Positions 20,381-31,000 of a stretch of DNA of 64,000 bases are shown here, in pieces. A program made the position numbers and the translations under genes. The DNA is taken from assembly GCA_936440205.1 (NCBI GenBank), contig OW387138.1, positions 31,887,541-31,951,540 of the forward strand. Direction: 5' to 3'. This stretch comes from Lepidonotus clava. Lineage: Eukaryota > Annelida > Polychaeta > Phyllodocida > Polynoidae. Below the pieces are notes generated by a model that made no database searches, had not been told where the DNA came from, and saw nothing but the letters and a program-made list of their open reading frames with translations. The number at the start of each line of letters is the position of its first letter. Within the stretch, counting starts at the first letter, position 1.

Positions 20381-22390
20381 ATGGATAGCCAAACTTCACA
20401 TGACCGGGACCAGTTCTCTGAGGGCTTCAACCAACTCCTCTCCAAACTAGACGACCGCGACCAGCTCGATCTGTTATTCAGCTCTTTTGGAAAATTGAAA
20501 TCTGATTCGTCTCGTATTTCCTTTGTCCGGGAAGTGAACGGCATTGATAAGTTATTGGAGATAGCCAACGTTCCAAGACTAAGGAAATCTTCGAAAACAT
20601 CTGAACGCAAAAGGGATGAAGGCAATAAGTTTTTCCAGAAAGGGCAGTATGAGAGGGCGTTGTCGGAGTACAATGACAGCGTGGCCTATGCCTGCCCCCA
20701 TTGTGAAGACGAAGATGGAAAAAGTAACATTGCTCTGGCTTTCGGGAATCGCTCGGCAGCGTTATTTCATCTGAAGAAGTATGAGGACTGCCTGAGGGAT
20801 ATAGAAGGTGCCCTGAAGGCGGGATACCCAGGGGACCTGCAATACAAACTCTACGGACGACGGGGCCAATGCTACCAGGCAATGAAAAGGAACTCTGAGG
20901 CAAAGGATGCATTTGAGGTGGCAAAGGGCCTTCTGGACAAAGCCAAACTGGACAGTGACAAAAAGTACAACCTGTTCAGGGATTACCAAAAGAACATTGA
21001 TGCCTGTAACAAAAGTCTGAGTTCCAAACCAAGCAAGTCTTCAGATAAGCAGAACAAGCTTCCGAAGGTTGCAGATGGGCCAAATAGGATCCACACAAGT
21101 CTGACGTCTGCCTGCAAAGTGGTCTTCTCTGAGGAGAAAGGGCGGCACGTGGTGGCCGACAGGGACCTCAGGCCTGGGGAGGTCATCCTCGTGGAAAAAC
21201 CCTACACCGCTGTGCCCAGGGCAGAAGGAAAGGACCACACATGCCAGCACTGCCTGAAGCACTGCCCCGCCCCCCTGCCCTGCCTGCACTGCCCTATCGC
21301 CAGGTACTGCAGCGCGACCTGCAGAGACGCCTCATGGCAAGAGTACCACAAGTATGAATGTGACTTTCTCAATGTCGTATACCAGACGGGTATGGGTGCC
21401 AAATACCACCTGGTGCTGAGATTGATTTTAGTGACGGGCCTGGACTTTCTCCTGAAGCGTCGTGATGAAGCCCCTCCCCGAGAAGCAAAGTGCGGGGAGC
21501 TGAGAGGATGCAATGCGAAAGGTCGGTATGTGGCAGGTGATTACAGTACCATAGAGCAGCTTCTAGACCACGACCAGCACCACAGTACAGAGGAATTGGC
21601 CTGCATGTCGGCAAGAGCTGTCTTCTTGACCAGAATACTAGAGAAATCTGAGTTTTTCACTCAGGTCTCTGATGAAAAGAGAGAGGATGTTTCGACATAC
21701 CTAAGTGTGTTGATACTCGGCCATCTGAAACGCCTAGAATGCTCGGAGTTAGAGATGTTCCAGGTGGAGTCCTTTCAGGTGCTTACATGTCAGATTCAAT
21801 ATACAATGTTTGGCTGTGGCATTCACAGTACGCACAACCTCTTCAACCATTCCTGTGCCCCCACAGCCGTGGACAACTTCGTGGGGGACCTCTGTGTCGT
21901 GCATGCCATGACAACAATCAGAAAGGGCCAAGAGGTGTCCATAACATATGGATGGACACATGAATCGCACGACAAATTTGAGCGGCATCTTGTCCTGCAG
22001 CACAAATTTCACTTCGTATGCTCATGCGAAGCTTGCATAAATTCCTGGCAGAAAGACTACTCTGATCACTTAGATACTCCTACTTTCAAATGTGGCAAGT
22101 GTCTCCGTGCTCTTCCCAAGACTCCGACGGACTCCAAGCGCTGCCCTGGATGCTCCACCCTCACACAAATTGGCGCCAAGAAAAAGATCCTTGAGACTTC
22201 ATCGCAGGACTTTGGTGGAACCATGGTAAAGCTGCAACAAGGGCGTTTGGATGAGGCCTTACCGGAAGTCCTGAAGTACATGGAATTGCTGGAAACATTT
22301 GTAGTATATCCAAGCTGTCAGCATATAATCTGCAAGCAAATGATGAGAATGTGCTATGGCTCTCAGTGCAAAGCAATGTCTGGAAAATGA
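20381..22390 (+). CDS. SMYD4-like: SMYD4-like TPR-SET-MYND protein, copy B
   Basis: The 669-residue single-exon protein is clearly paralogous to copy A at 11640-13670. TPR helices occupy about 76-190 (DEGNKFFQKGQYERAL, LAFGNRSAALFHLKKYEDCL). The split SET starts at GRHVVADRDLRPGEV. The MYND finger (about 285-330) has CQHC, CLHC, YCSATC and the H-x3-C end. The SET core has NHSC and GQEVSITYG, then post-SET CSCEAC and a CxxC pair. All zinc ligands and the SET signature are kept, so activity is plausible. An acceptor ending at 20377 lies just before the start, as in copy A, so both copies keep the same 5' UTR intron position. The protein is shorter than vertebrate SMYD4. Substrate unknown. Confidence 0.92.
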   Translation: MDSQTSHDRDQFSEGFNQLLSKLDDRDQLDLLFSSFGKLKSDSSRISFVREVNGIDKLLEIANVPRLRKSSKTSERKRDEGNKFFQKGQYERALSEYNDSVAYACPHCEDEDGKSNIALAFGNRSAALFHLKKYEDCLRDIEGALKAGYPGDLQYKLYGRRGQCYQAMKRNSEAKDAFEVAKGLLDKAKLDSDKKYNLFRDYQKNIDACNKSLSSKPSKSSDKQNKLPKVADGPNRIHTSLTSACKVVFSEEKGRHVVADRDLRPGEVILVEKPYTAVPRAEGKDHTCQHCLKHCPAPLPCLHCPIARYCSATCRDASWQEYHKYECDFLNVVYQTGMGAKYHLVLRLILVTGLDFLLKRRDEAPPREAKCGELRGCNAKGRYVAGDYSTIEQLLDHDQHHSTEELACMSARAVFLTRILEKSEFFTQVSDEKREDVSTYLSVLILGHLKRLECSELEMFQVESFQVLTCQIQYTMFGCGIHSTHNLFNHSCAPTAVDNFVGDLCVVHAMTTIRKGQEVSITYGWTHESHDKFERHLVLQHKFHFVCSCEACINSWQKDYSDHLDTPTFKCGKCLRALPKTPTDSKRCPGCSTLTQIGAKKKILETSSQDFGGTMVKLQQGRLDEALPEVLKYMELLETFVVYPSCQHIICKQMMRMCYGSQCKAMSGK

Positions 22391-22935
22391 ACATAACAGC
22401 CAGGTTCAGGTTTGATCTATGTGAAACGTTAGAGAATGAGAATTCCATTTATAATAATATTGGAAGAAATTCAGATGAATGTATATAAACCAGATTCTTT
22501 CCGAGGCATGACACCAAACGTTAGCGTATGGCACCATTTTGAATATCTAAGGATAAACCAAGGAGCTTGGACTGATTTGGGTTTTCACCCTTGTGGCGTT
22601 TTTTAGTACGGTGCTAATGAATATATCCAATTGCATCCAGGACTTACTCATTGAAGATGAGATATGTCGGGGTAGTCAATTGCAAGGATAATAGCCAAAC
22701 CTCCTATGTCTCTCCACAAGTTATAACCGAACTATTTCTAAAATGATGTCCTTTCGCATATAGCAGTCTACACACTGAACTTACTTCAAGTCAAACCAAG
22801 AACCAGTGAAATAGGCTGCTACCAGCCTTTCAATTTGTTTGCTGTTTTGTCAAACTGTTTATTAAAAGACCTGTGAGAACCAGCAAATTGGATCATGACC
22901 GGGTCATGATCGTCTGACCCCTTTATTTAGTTCCA
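22391..22935 (+). other. Probable 3' UTR of SMYD4-like gene B
   Basis: Non-coding sequence. ATTAAA at 22861-22866 is a possible variant poly(A) signal about 470 bp after the stop. No other structure is seen. Confidence 0.4.
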
Positions 22936-22939
22936 CTCT

Positions 22940-23107
22940 CATGGTGTGGCTTCATGGTGTAGTGGTTCGGACCCCCACCTTGAAACCCAAAGGTTGTGGG
23001 TTTGAATCCTGAGTTTTCATTGCCAGTGTTTTTCGGTCTGGCAAAGCCACTTGTTCAGATATAAAATGCAGATTAGCAGCAGTGTGTTTATGAAGTGAAA
23101 AAAAAAG
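22940..23107 (+). mobile_element. tRNA-derived SINE or tRNA-like relic
   Basis: The sequence holds a Pol III A-box-like TGGTGTAGTGGTTCGG and, about 40 bp on, a B-box-like GGTTTGAATCC. A non-tRNA body follows, ending in an A-rich stretch near 23097-23107. The acceptor stem does not pair, so it is not a functional tRNA. Confidence 0.6.
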
Positions 23108-23997
23108 ATATTTCATGTTCATACCACCTGTAAGAGGCAAATGCAGCTGAATGTACAAGACACGAAGCGCCACGGTTTATTTTGGAAAGCATAAAAAAAG
23201 TAGATAAGGTTTTATTTTTGTACGTGTTTTTAGAGGATACGTCAGTTATAACGTGGAAATACTTGCAATGTATATTTTCATTGGCGAGTCCTAAGAACGT
23301 ATGAATATAAATGTGCATGTTATTTTGGTTTAGCACTAAAAAAACAAAAAAAAAAGGAAATGTCTAACCAGATAAGCTTTGTATATATTTGAGATATCTA
23401 ACTTTGAAAGTAGCAACTAAAGAGTTAAGGTTGTAAAGTAGGGGTGGTGATGCTCCAAGAAACGACCCAGTTTTGTTAACAAATCTGATTATATTTATCT
23501 AAAATACCCAAATGTTCATATGTTTGAATAGCATGTGCATAGTTTTGAATAGCCTTTTCAGGCTTAAAAATATTAAAATTGCAAATTTTAAGAATCACTA
23601 GTGTGCAAACATTACTGCGATTGGGTATTGCGATTTTTAATCATTCATCCAATCTCATTGAGGAAAATGTCAAGTGATTTACATTAAGTTATCGGTCATA
23701 ACCTGTTATCTTACGTGATAGTTTTTCTACTTTTCCTTTTTTTTAAAATTTGGTTTAGCTGGAAAAAAGTCCATTTTTCTATCATTTTCATTATTAACAG
23801 CGTTGAAGAATTCTATTTAACCAAGATGCTTGACATATCATATTTTCAAAAGAAGACAGGAGACATAAAAAGTACATATTTTTGTTGTGCCTCACTTTAC
23901 AGCTGCTACCAGCTTCTTCTACAATTTGTGTTCTTCTGAATAAATGTATTGATGCCTTCAGCTGTTGGTTGATCAGTACCTTTTATTTTACTTTATT
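23108..23997. other. AT-rich intergenic DNA, nothing recognised
   Basis: I see no gene, RNA or repeat boundary in this stretch. Confidence 0.4.
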
Positions 23998-24001
23998 TTA
24001 A

Positions 24002-24620
24002 AGGGATAACAGACTATTAAACCAAAAATTCTAAATCCATTACAGGTTCCCAAGAAAACAACAACATATATATACCACCCTGTTTATTTCTGAGTGAAAG
24101 GTTGAGAGATAATATTCTTAATCATAGGAGTCTATGAAAAGAAATCTAAATGCTACCCAACTGATTTTAAAACATTAAAAAATTACTACAGATTTTCCAA
24201 ACATAAGAATTATGACATTAGGTCATTATATGACTGAGGTCACTGATGATATTCAATTGGTTGATGAAATCACAACAGGTGATTATTTCTGTATAATCAT
24301 TTAACAACTTTTTACCTGTTCCCCTTAATGTATTTAAATTATTTTAGTTAACTAGTTTTATTTGAAATTCAAGCCCTACTTATTATCCAATGAAAGGTTT
24401 TTGAATTTTGAGAATTTCATTTTTGACCGTAGGGGGCACGTGTGCCTGATTTGGTTAACATTTTTTTCTTCTGGAAATTTTATTCAAATTCAAAATTTCT
24501 TATTCTTTCAAATTTTCATTCTAAGTAAGCTGTCATCAATTCCTGATGTGAAATTGGAAAGATTGACGGTTTTAAAATTGTCCAACCAGGGGGCACAGTT
24601 GGTGAATAGTGATTATCCCT
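24002..24620. mobile_element. piggyBac-like MITE (TTAA duplication), 619 bp
   Basis: The ends AGGGATAAC and TTATCCCT are inverted, and the similarity extends inward (ACTATT and ACCA blocks) for about 22 bp. TTAA flanks it at 23998-24001 and 24621-24624, the target duplication expected of piggyBac. The interior is AT-rich and non-coding; an open frame across it has no family features. Confidence 0.8.
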
Positions 24621-24624
24621 TTAA

Positions 24625-26738
24625 GAGATGCTGTTTGAAGTCTGTTCCCAATTATTTTTCCATACCTTTACGAGTAAAAAGAATATATTAGAGACAAATA
24701 CAAATTATATATTGATAAAAACATTATTGGCAAAAAAAGGACATATTTATTGATCTTAAATGGCGTTATATTAAAACTTATTTGCAGTTGACTAGACCAC
24801 TTAACATCTACTGTTGGTACTTTGTGAGGACTATGAATGTAGTTATATTTGTGTTGAATATATTTTTGCGTACTTCCTGATCATAAAACTTAGTATGCAC
24901 ATTTACGTTGGCACAATTGCTTTCTTCTCAAATTTGCGAAAACTTATATGCGCTAAAATATCTCCATTCAATATAGCATTTAGACATATTTGACAATAAT
25001 GGGAGAAATGGACTCTCGATACTAGAAACTAAATATATACTGGAAGACTGGAATTTGAAGGCTACTACATCCACTCGGATGATAAAGCGGACAGTAGAAA
25101 AATATCTAAAAAATACTTATCAAGGTTACAGTAATGCATTTTTAAGAACACGTTACGTATTCTGCTACAAGTAACATCACATCCATTGCACAGCAATCAA
25201 ATAACTGCAACCAACAGTATTGCATTAGTAAAATAAATTTTGAAATTAAAAGTTTAATTACAAGAAATATTTCAACAAAACAAAACCTCACAAATGTACA
25301 TTGCAATTGTTCAGGGCATTTTGCCGTAAACATTTGGGAAGTTTTGTATTGGAAAAATACTTACAATAATTAACTGGTATGAATAGATACAATTATATAA
25401 AACAAAATACATATAAGAATGTTGAATTCAATATAAGGTTACTCCAATTTGACAATATGTCACCCTTTATCCCTTAAGAGTCAACATCAAGACACAAGTT
25501 GTTCAGGAAAGCTGACTTAAACCTACTGAATTCCTTCAAAATAAATTGGACCAGCCATAAAAACAATTTAAGTAAAACTCCGAAAATAGACATTCATTTT
25601 GTCTTTAGAGCAGTTTCTGCATATCTAAAGGAACACGTGAAACTATAAATATCCCAATTATGTCTTACAATAGGCTGTAACCAGTTATATACACGGGCAT
25701 AACAGAAGGGTTTTTTAAACATAGTTGTTACTATGTTAGCAGTCAAGTGTTCAAAATATGTAAGCCCAGGGGCGGATCCGGGAGGGGGGGGGGGGGGGGG
25801 TGTCCAGACCTCCTATTTTTGGTGGACCCCTAAACTAGGGAAAGAACATCTGGATCTGCCTCTGTAAGCCTCAATTCAAATTTACCAGCCAGCTTCTATA
25901 ATAGTATGTTGGTCTGTAAAACCCCTCAGATCTATATTTCAGTTGAACTATTAAACAAAATCGTGTTTTTAAGTTGTGGAAAATATCTAATTCAAGGCGA
26001 TCATGAACAAAATTCTGTCAGCCATCTAGGCTAATAGGACCAAAAAGTATATCAGCCCGGACTGAAAAAGCCAGCCAATGGCTGACGGACTGACGTTAAT
26101 TTCCCGCCCTGGGCCATTTTCCCCCACGTGCTAGGTAGACCTCTCCGTCTGTGGTGAATTCCTCATCAAACCTCCTCCCAACAAGACCCACTTGATCACT
26201 GAGAGCAAACATTGAAAAAAAGAAGATTAAATAGAAAATAAAGGTATAGACCCTCTTTGCTGTCTGAAAAGCGAAACAGCAGTTGCTGAGTTGCAGAGAA
26301 ATCAGTGAAATAGTCTTTCAAGCATGCAAAAGGCTCTCAGGCAATAAAAACAAGTGTTTACTACCGTAAACCTTTGATTGGAAGCGGACCTGTACACATA
26401 AAGTACGTTATATTATGCAACATTAATTATACGCCACAGCGTGTAATTGAGGGTTTATGCTACCTACTGAAATAAAATTCTGGAAACTCAAAATCGCCCA
26501 GGAACGTGGAAAGTTGGGAACATGGGTTACAGTGAAAAGATAAATACATAATTATGGCCATAAAATACCCAACTATTTTTATACACCTTGAAAATGTTTC
26601 ATTCTAGCAATTTTAGATAATTAAAAGATTTGGCAGAGAAATCAAGATTTGTTTTGGCTGAGAAATCAAAATTCCTTAGATATGTCTAACAGAACAAAGG
26701 TAGGTAGTAACTGGAGGTAACGACAGGTAAAGCCTTGG
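24625..26738. other. Intergenic DNA with a MITE fragment
   Basis: A GGGGCGGATCCGGGA start followed by a long G-run lies at about 25766-25860, a diverged relative of the GGGGCGGATCC MITEs. The part next to 26738 should hold the PIGA 3' UTR (minus strand), but I found no convincing poly(A) signal. No other gene is visible. Confidence 0.5.
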
Positions 26739-27979
26739 TCATGATGACGTATCTGCCCACTTTCGGTGTAACTTGTGCTTTTCTGGTAACTTCTGATCTA
26801 CGGTGTCAACGTCTTCCTTGTGCCAGTCGGGTGCAACATCAATGTCCTGGGGAGGAAAAACAAAGTGTCAAATGAAATTGTTTTTCCTTCTTCAAGCAGT
26901 AGCATCACACACTATAAGACTGACAGTTCTCACTGATTCTGAAAAATGCTAAGTAGTTGTGGGAGTTGAGGTTCTGGAGTAAAATTTAAATGCTATTGGT
27001 AAAAATTTTCTCATCGTGACCCTAGCTGTGATCATGATTAAGTGATTATATCACGGATAATTAATTTTGAACACTCTTTTCGTTTTATCTTGGCTATATT
27101 AACTAATGTGAGTAATTACAAGAAATAATAACATGTGAGGAGTGTTCTTTGTGTTTCTCGATCATCACTTACCCTAGCAGGTCGTAGCCAGGCGATAAAG
27201 AGTAGGAGGAAATAGTTGATAACGGACACGAAAATGATGATTTTACCAGCCACTGGTCCGCACTGGGTGTTGTACCTGTAATATCAACGTTTTGTTTGTT
27301 CATTTTATCCATAAACACTAATACAAGATACAAACACCCACAAAACGAAACAACATTAAACTTTTAGTATTGATATGCCAGTAGTCTATTACCTTGATAT
27401 CTATTATTAATTATTGTTTTCAACCTAAAGATAATTCTTCTTATACAATATTATGATGGTATGATCTTCGTCCATGAGTTTCAATGGTCAAATACATAAC
27501 AAAAGACCAACAACAGAAAAGTAATATATTATATAGTTTACTCTCGTAAACCCGGAAAAAGTAGGTGTAACCCATACAACAGTATGAAACTAAGGCGAAA
27601 ATGTGCATACAGAATGGGTGCCCTGACCTTTTTAATCTTTGTACAAAGTCGAAGTCGGATTCCTGTGTAACTTTGTCGTAGACGACCTCTGTTCTACGAG
27701 CGATGTCCTGCCATGTGTAGAGTTGTTTGACGCGCTCGTGAACAGCCAACGGGGCCAGCACTTTACCCTGTTTATGGGCTATGATCGCCTTCTCAAGGGC
27801 CTCGATTAAAGCTGAATACAACATATAAGTATTTCATTAACTTCACATTTCAAGTATTCTTTCAGGTCTAATTCTTTCAGTAGTATATGCAAATTGGTTC
27901 CTTCCCTCACCTGGATCCACTTTCTTTTTCACTACAATGTTCTATCTCACGATTACTTTCTTAACATAACGATTTGAAC

Positions 27980-28023
<44 letters not shown>

Positions 28024-31000
28024 GTATATATGATTGTAGTAGAGGAAATTCGATCAATATCTGAAGACGTTTTCTATGGCTTGAATTAATCATATAATAC
28101 ATTACACAAAAGTCAATCTATTGTCATTGACTGAGTGGGGTAAGTTATTTCACAATGATTAATGCTGACACTTCCTATTCTTCCATCTATGCTCAGAATG
28201 TGATCGTGATTGAAATTGAAAATAAATCTGAAATCAGACAAAAATAGCTCACATAAAATATGTATAAACAAGGTGACCATAAGTGGTGTACTGCGTACCT
28301 GAGGCGCTGGGCTCGGCCAGGTGTATGAGTTCGGACGGCAGCACCTCGGGCAGACCGCCCACACGTGTACTCACCACCTGAAGGCTAAATACAGACAAGT
28401 ACTTATTTGTAACCGTTACTTTGTTCAACAAGGCTATTGGACTCACACCTTACAATAAATGTATACATTCTTTCAGCGTAACAAGGTGATATCTATTCAT
28501 AAGCAATTTGGTTCCAGAATTTAGGTCTCAGTTAAGTTTTTGTTTAATGAAATGCAGGAAATGATGTATAACAAAACTAAAAGAAGTTTCTTTTTTTTGA
28601 CATAAAACAAAAACTAGGACCCAAGTTTAAAAGCAGTGAAAACTTCGGAGCAGTAGCTGAGAAAACATTGGTTTTCCTCTCCAATTTCTACAAGTTTCAA
28701 TAAAACGATTTACTCTAAAAGACATCGAAAAACATGTTGTGCCATTTGATAAACATTACGTTATTGGGCAAGTATTTGGTAGAGCAAAAAACTGATTGCT
28801 ACAAGCCGGTCAAAATAAGACGATTTTTTCATTTAGTTCTTTTAACAGGTACGATTCAAACAAATGTCTGATTTCCAATTGAATCCTGTGCTCGTAGAGA
28901 GTAAGTGTATCATAGAACACTACAGATTTTGTTGATGTATTAATGTGTGTTAGGACGCCTCTGTTGCAAAAACAAAGTTTCGAGTGCTTCAAGTTCAGCA
29001 AGCATGTGCACTATGGTATATACTCTAATCTCAAAGTATGTTTTCTGAAGCATGCCAATAAAGGTTGTAACGGATAGCAAACTACATGTAGATATATACG
29101 CCTCTTTTCTAGACCATCTCTAAGATTCAGCCCTAAACCCTAACTCGTCCCTGTTACAAAGTTTGTACATAGGGCGTCCGTCATTAATTGGATTAATATA
29201 ATATGATTATTTATAATATTAATAATTATTTATTAATTATTTTTTATTTATTTATTAATATTTATTTATTAATAATATGATTATTTTTAAGCGGTATTTC
29301 CCAGTCAGGCATTCAGACGGGGCCTGGACCTTCCACCTGGTCAGAACCCCCGTCCAACGAGTATGTACGTACCCACAGCAGGCCGCCTCCACTACGGCGA
29401 TGCAGAAGGCTTCAGTAAGGGACGTGTTCAGGAAAATGTCCCCTTGGACCAAAACCTGCAAACGTGAAACGAGTCATATTTCAACTTTTCTCATACCCAT
29501 AATTATCAAGTTTCCTAACCTTCTTGGTTATTAATGAATAAAGTTATCTAGATGGCGGGCGATTACAATTAAAACAAAAACAAAGTTTATCAGGAAATGA
29601 GATTTGTTCTTAATAATTGTGTAAACGAATCAAGAATAGTATCTAAAAGATTATTCAAAAATAATCTGTTATGCCCTGACTGGGCCAGCTAACGCCGCAG
29701 ACTAGTTCAGTCGCTGTTCACCCTTTCCACTGACGAGGACTAGTGCCTCTAAACATTTCTAATCGCCGTGGTTGGAATGGTTTAACACGGTGGGTGCGCC
29801 GACTAAACTCCCCGGCAGTGTAACTGTTGGTCGTCCAAGTGGGGCCGCGACTAACTTAGCCTTAATATTACATCCCTCGAGCCTAGGACCATCCCTAAGG
29901 GTCCTGTGCTACGTGTTGGTAATATGGAGAGTATCTGAATACCATGGGAAACAGTGTATGTCTAGACTCACGTCATGCACGTCGCAGTGGTCGACCATAC
30001 CCAGCATGACGACCCGGTCGGTGAGGCGGTGCTTCTCCCGTACCTCCTCGATCAACAGTCGCTTCGGCCCGTCTCCTCCGATCAGAAAGTCCACCTCCGG
30101 GTGTCGCTCGCAGACGGTGGGAATGATGGAGGCCAGGAAGTCCACGCCCTTACGGTACACGAGGCGACTCACGATCACCACGCGGACTGAGGGGGGGAAA
30201 TCAACTGAGGTATCAAACTATTGACTTGTATAATGTAGTTTATAACAGGATTCTGCTTACGAGCTTAGGTTTTTGATACAAGTATGTGAATTTTATGCCA
30301 GTTTGGCTTATTAACTAGAGTCTTGGGAATACATATGGACTGAATAAATCCCACAACCTTAAACTCTGAAGTTTGAAGTTGCACACTCCTTTCAACGACA
30401 CAGAATCAGGATTTTAATTGTTGAAAAACAAGTTCATAATTTTTCCTGGGGCCTCTATGGGGATTCCGTCGGAATTTGTTATGCCTTGTCTAGCCTCAGA
30501 AAATAAAGAGTACAGAGATATGACTTTAAATGTATAATGTACACATTCCTGAAGTGCATATTGTACGTTTTGCACACAAGCCTGACAAGGTGATGTGTTT
30601 CCAGCTCTATCATTGACTATATTTACTAAGGAATATACCTGCATTTAGCCCTACCTCTGAATATAATATATTATATCTACCAAGTACTAAGTAACTTACT
30701 GCGGCCTGGTGTGCGTTTAGAGGGGTCCGGGGTGAAGACAGTCGAGTCGACAGCGTTGGGGATGACGGAGATCATCTCAGGGCGAATAGCGGACCGCAGC
30801 GCTGTGTTCTCCTTACTGAAGGTGCGACATAAAATAATCCAATGACTAGTGTAACTGTATAGACTGGATACTGAGAAGATTGCCTGCTATCGTCAAACGT
30901 CACACCACCAGGCATCTAGTACGAATCATTTTTGTGTTGAATATCATAGCTGTGAGGAATGGGTTATAACATCTCAGTTAAGTCGCAAATTTCTTTAGGA

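Noticed and set aside
22950-23020. A real tRNA gene
   Set aside because: A and B boxes are present but the acceptor stem does not pair and the body continues as non-tRNA sequence.
24362-24691. A 109-codon plus-strand frame
   Set aside because: It lies inside and across the end of a TTAA-flanked MITE.
29772-30224. A 150-codon plus-strand frame
   Set aside because: It is the antisense shadow of PIGA exon 6 in transcript order (29972-30186).
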